Part shown: one piece after another, positions 6,674 through 8,168 of the stretch | How positions within the stretch are numbered: the first letter of the stretch is position 1 | How the letters are laid out: each line of letters opens with the position of its first letter | NCBI GenBank assembly: GCA_012519365.1 | Contig: JAAYQH010000044.1 | Location: forward strand, 1 to 8,168 | Origin: Planctomycetota bacterium | GTDB lineage: Bacteria > Planctomycetota > Phycisphaerae > Sedimentisphaerales > Anaerohalosphaeraceae | Length of the DNA: 8,168 nt | Reading direction: 5' to 3' | The notes under the pieces: generated by a model | What the model saw: the letters and a program-made list of their open reading frames with translations, nothing else | Databases searched by the model: none | What the model was told of the DNA's origin: nothing | Made by a program: the position numbers and the translations under genes

Positions 6674-7308
6674 TGGCCGCCCGCCTTCTCTGTCAATGCT
6701 TGGGCAATGGCATGGGAGAACACCGGTAAATCCTGCGGCAACCGGGAGGTAATGATGTTTCCGTCGCGTATCAACTCAACGTCTTCATACTCCACCCCAG
6801 CATCAATCAACTCCTGCGCGATACCCGCGTAACAGGTCGCCCGTTTGCCATCCATCACGCCGGCGGCAACCAGTACCTGCGGCCCATGACAAATCGCCGC
6901 CACCGGCTTGCCCGATTCGACAAATTCACGCACAAACGCCACGACCGTCTCGTCCTCTCGAAGTCGAGCGGGTGACTGACCGCCGGGAATGACCAACGCA
7001 TCAAAATCGTCCACCGACACCTCGGCCACCGTCTTTTCGATGGTGATCTCCACATCGCTGTTGTAGGCCTTGACGGTTTCAACAGCAGGGCCGATCACCG
7101 TAATCGTCGCCCCCCGCTCGGTGAGATAATCCATTGGATGCAGGGCCTCTTGATCCTGAAACCCCTCCGTCAGCAAAATCGCCACCTGACAGCCGGCCAA
7201 TTCCTTCTCTTCCGTGACCGGTTCAGTTTTCTGTTGGCAGCCAACCCCCACTACCACCGCCGCGGCCGCACACAGCAGCATCCATACACTCATTCGTTTT
7301 GCAAGCAT
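6670..7308 (-). CDS. DJ-1/PfpI family protein with predicted lipoprotein signal
   Basis: This is a class-I glutamine-amidotransferase-like protein of the DJ-1/PfpI superfamily. Members include cysteine peptidases, glyoxalase III-like and deglycase-like enzymes, and chaperones. The 212-residue product starts with K4/R5, a hydrophobic stretch (7-22) and VGVGC with Cys24, a near-consensus lipobox (Gly at -3 is less usual). It is therefore predicted to be lipid-anchored outside the cytoplasm. The domain starts at about residue 40 (CQVAILLTEGF). The likely acid is Glu54 (QDQEALHPMD), the nucleophile Cys140 with His141 in AAICHGPQVL, and the end DGNIITSRLPQDLPVFSHA is PfpI/YhbO-like. The start ATG is chosen for an AAGGAG site 8 nt upstream (7317-7322). 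It is the first gene of an operon with the quinone reductase. The biochemical activity cannot be decided from sequence. Confidence 0.9.
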   Translation of the reverse strand: MLAKRMSVWMLLCAAAAVVVGVGCQQKTEPVTEEKELAGCQVAILLTEGFQDQEALHPMDYLTERGATITVIGPAVETVKAYNSDVEITIEKTVAEVSVDDFDALVIPGGQSPARLREDETVVAFVREFVESGKPVAAICHGPQVLVAAGVMDGKRATCYAGIAQELIDAGVEYEDVELIRDGNIITSRLPQDLPVFSHAIAQALTEKAGGQ

Positions 7309-7316
7309 TTTGTTTT

Positions 7317-7322
7317 CTCCTT
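7317..7322 (-). promoter_or_regulatory. Strong ribosome binding site of the DJ-1/PfpI gene
   Basis: AAGGAG on the minus strand lies 8 nt before the ATG at 7306-7308. It decides this start over the second in-frame ATG at codon 6, and so includes the two basic residues of the signal peptide n-region. Confidence 0.75.
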
Positions 7323-7430
7323 AAAAAAAACCACATTCCGATTCATTCTATCCTTATGGGTCTTATGCTTCTTTTTTACGAATGACATCGACCGATAGTT
7401 CTGTGTTACCTCTCCGCCATGCTCACTCTA

Positions 7431-7446
7431 TAACAATCTATTGTAA
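7431..7446. promoter_or_regulatory. Imperfect inverted repeat at the operon start site
   Basis: TAACAAT-CT-ATTGTAA has 7-bp arms with one mismatch. It lies across the predicted transcription start (about 7444), where a repressor-type operator would act. The arms are A/T-rich and short, so chance is possible. No regulator gene is in the window. Confidence 0.3.
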
Positions 7447-7450
7447 GCAG

Positions 7451-7479
7451 ATTATATCTATTTCCCCCAATCCGTTCAA
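7451..7479 (-). promoter_or_regulatory. Promoter of the DJ-1/quinone reductase operon
   Basis: On the minus strand, TTGAAC (7474-7479, 4 of 6) is followed by a 17-bp spacer and a perfect TATAAT (7451-7456). The -35 overlaps the stop codon (7476-7478) of the upstream glycosidase-like gene. Transcription would start near 7444 and give a leader of about 135 nt before the DJ-1 ATG. Confidence 0.65.
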
Positions 7480-8168
7480 GGATAAACCCGCTCAGGGCCG
7501 ACCAGATAGACGACGCTGTTTTGAGCCGACAGCGTCCCCTTTTCTGTCAGATCGTCCAGTGCCAAATCGCGGCCGAGATAATCAAACGCCGCCTTCACGG
7601 TGCCATCCCAACGCACCTGCTGCCGGGCTGCCGGGCCGGTCGTCCAGATCGCCCATCCCGTCTGCCCGTCCGGCCGTTTCCAGCCGGCAGTATACAGCGA
7701 GCCGGTACACAAGTCGCCTGCCAGCGGCACCGACCCGACCGGCCGGGCGCGGTTCAGCGCTCGCATTGCCAAATAGGCCGGCTTGGGCGACAAATCCCGA
7801 TGCACAATGCCGAAATGGTCTTCGTTGTAATAGGGGTCATTTTCGCGTGCCCGCAGGTTGTACCAAAACATCCGCTCAACGCCGCTGTGCAGGGCAATGA
7901 CATACGCCCTCGAGAGCATAACCGCCTGTCGGTCTTCGGTAATGCCCCGATATTCGCCCTGAAACGCCGAGACGATCACCGCCCCGGTCAAATCGCTGCT
8001 CAAATCAAACACCGCCGCAACCGTGCCAGTATAATCGCCCTCGGTCGCCTGCACCAGCGGAATGAACCGATCGCCCGGTTTGAGTGCTGCATCGGTCAAG
8101 AACCGCGTCGCCGCCGGGGTCCGCTCGCCCGGTCGAATTGCGTCGCGATAGGCCTCCGGAATTGTCAA
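7476..8168 (-). CDS. Glycoside-hydrolase-like protein, C-terminal part (5' end outside window)
   Basis: The open frame runs off the right edge, so the start and most of any catalytic barrel are not seen. The 230 visible residues include SRAYVIALHSGVERMFWYNLRARENDPYYNE with HFGIVHRDLSPKPAYLAMRAL (about 85-137; given here in parts), a pattern typical of the end of a (beta/alpha)8 barrel in clan-A-type glycosidases such as GH39 or GH5 relatives. A C-terminal beta-rich domain follows (about 155-225), ending SVVYLVGPE. The region before it (RFLTDAALKPGDRFIPL...GAVIVSAF, about 22-69) looks like beta strands and may be an inserted or accessory sandwich. The fold assignment is moderate; family, substrate and location are not determinable here. 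The ~165-bp gap downstream holds the promoter of the next operon and no clear terminator. Confidence 0.6.
   Translation of the reverse strand: MTIPEAYRDAIRPGERTPAATRFLTDAALKPGDRFIPLVQATEGDYTGTVAAVFDLSSDLTGAVIVSAFQGEYRGITEDRQAVMLSRAYVIALHSGVERMFWYNLRARENDPYYNEDHFGIVHRDLSPKPAYLAMRALNRARPVGSVPLAGDLCTGSLYTAGWKRPDGQTGWAIWTTGPAARQQVRWDGTVKAAFDYLGRDLALDDLTEKGTLSAQNSVVYLVGPERVYP

Noticed and set aside
5978..6832. 284-codon plus-strand open frame opposite the quinone reductase and DJ-1 genes
   Set aside because: It is an antisense shadow of two clearly conserved genes in GC-rich sequence. Its composition is Arg/His/Gln-rich and has no family pattern.
7406..7420. Four-codon upstream frame (MAER) in the DJ-1 operon leader
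   Set aside because: It has a weak ribosome site and is too short to separate from chance.

Overview
The window reads as bacterial chromosome, probably from a member of the Planctomycetota or a related lineage. That placement is a low-certainty inference from gene content: an amino-acid permease fused to a PTS EIIA-like domain, a lipoprotein of the DJ-1/PfpI fold, a large glycosidase-like protein, and a tRNA gene without an encoded CCA. No marker gene fixes the taxon. Apart from the IS66 remnant at the left edge, every gene lies on the minus strand, so it is clearest to read from right to left.

Layout from left to right. (1) Positions 1-908 hold the C-terminal part of an IS66-family transposase on the plus strand, with a likely IS right end near 871-908. 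The first part of the transposase is missing and is replaced by unrelated sequence. (2) A perfect 30-bp palindrome at 914-943 separates the IS remnant from a tRNA-Asp(GTC) gene at 964-1037, which has its own compact promoter. (3) A complete lon gene (1156-3606) encodes the ATP-dependent protease, with a plausible housekeeping promoter upstream. (4) Positions 3817-5582 hold a decayed gene for an APC-superfamily amino-acid permease with a C-terminal EIIA-like domain. It carries two lesions: loss of the TM2 coding region with an out-of-frame junction near 5455-5470, and a 1-nt shift near 4168 at the start of the EIIA domain. (5) A two-gene operon (7308 to 5711) encodes a DJ-1/PfpI-type predicted lipoprotein and a zeta-crystallin-type quinone reductase, joined by a 4-nt ATGA overlap. 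A strong-looking promoter sits in the end of the upstream gene. (6) Positions 7476-8168 hold the C-terminal part of a glycoside-hydrolase-like protein that begins outside the window.

Taken together, this is an ordinary core and stress neighbourhood (protein quality control, tRNA, and an electrophile or redox-stress pair) with one degraded transporter and one IS scar. I found no CRISPR array, defence system, phage or conjugative module. The parts most worth a second look are the permease-EIIA remnant, the IS66 junction with the adjacent palindrome, and the coupling of a predicted exported DJ-1 protein to a cytosolic reductase.
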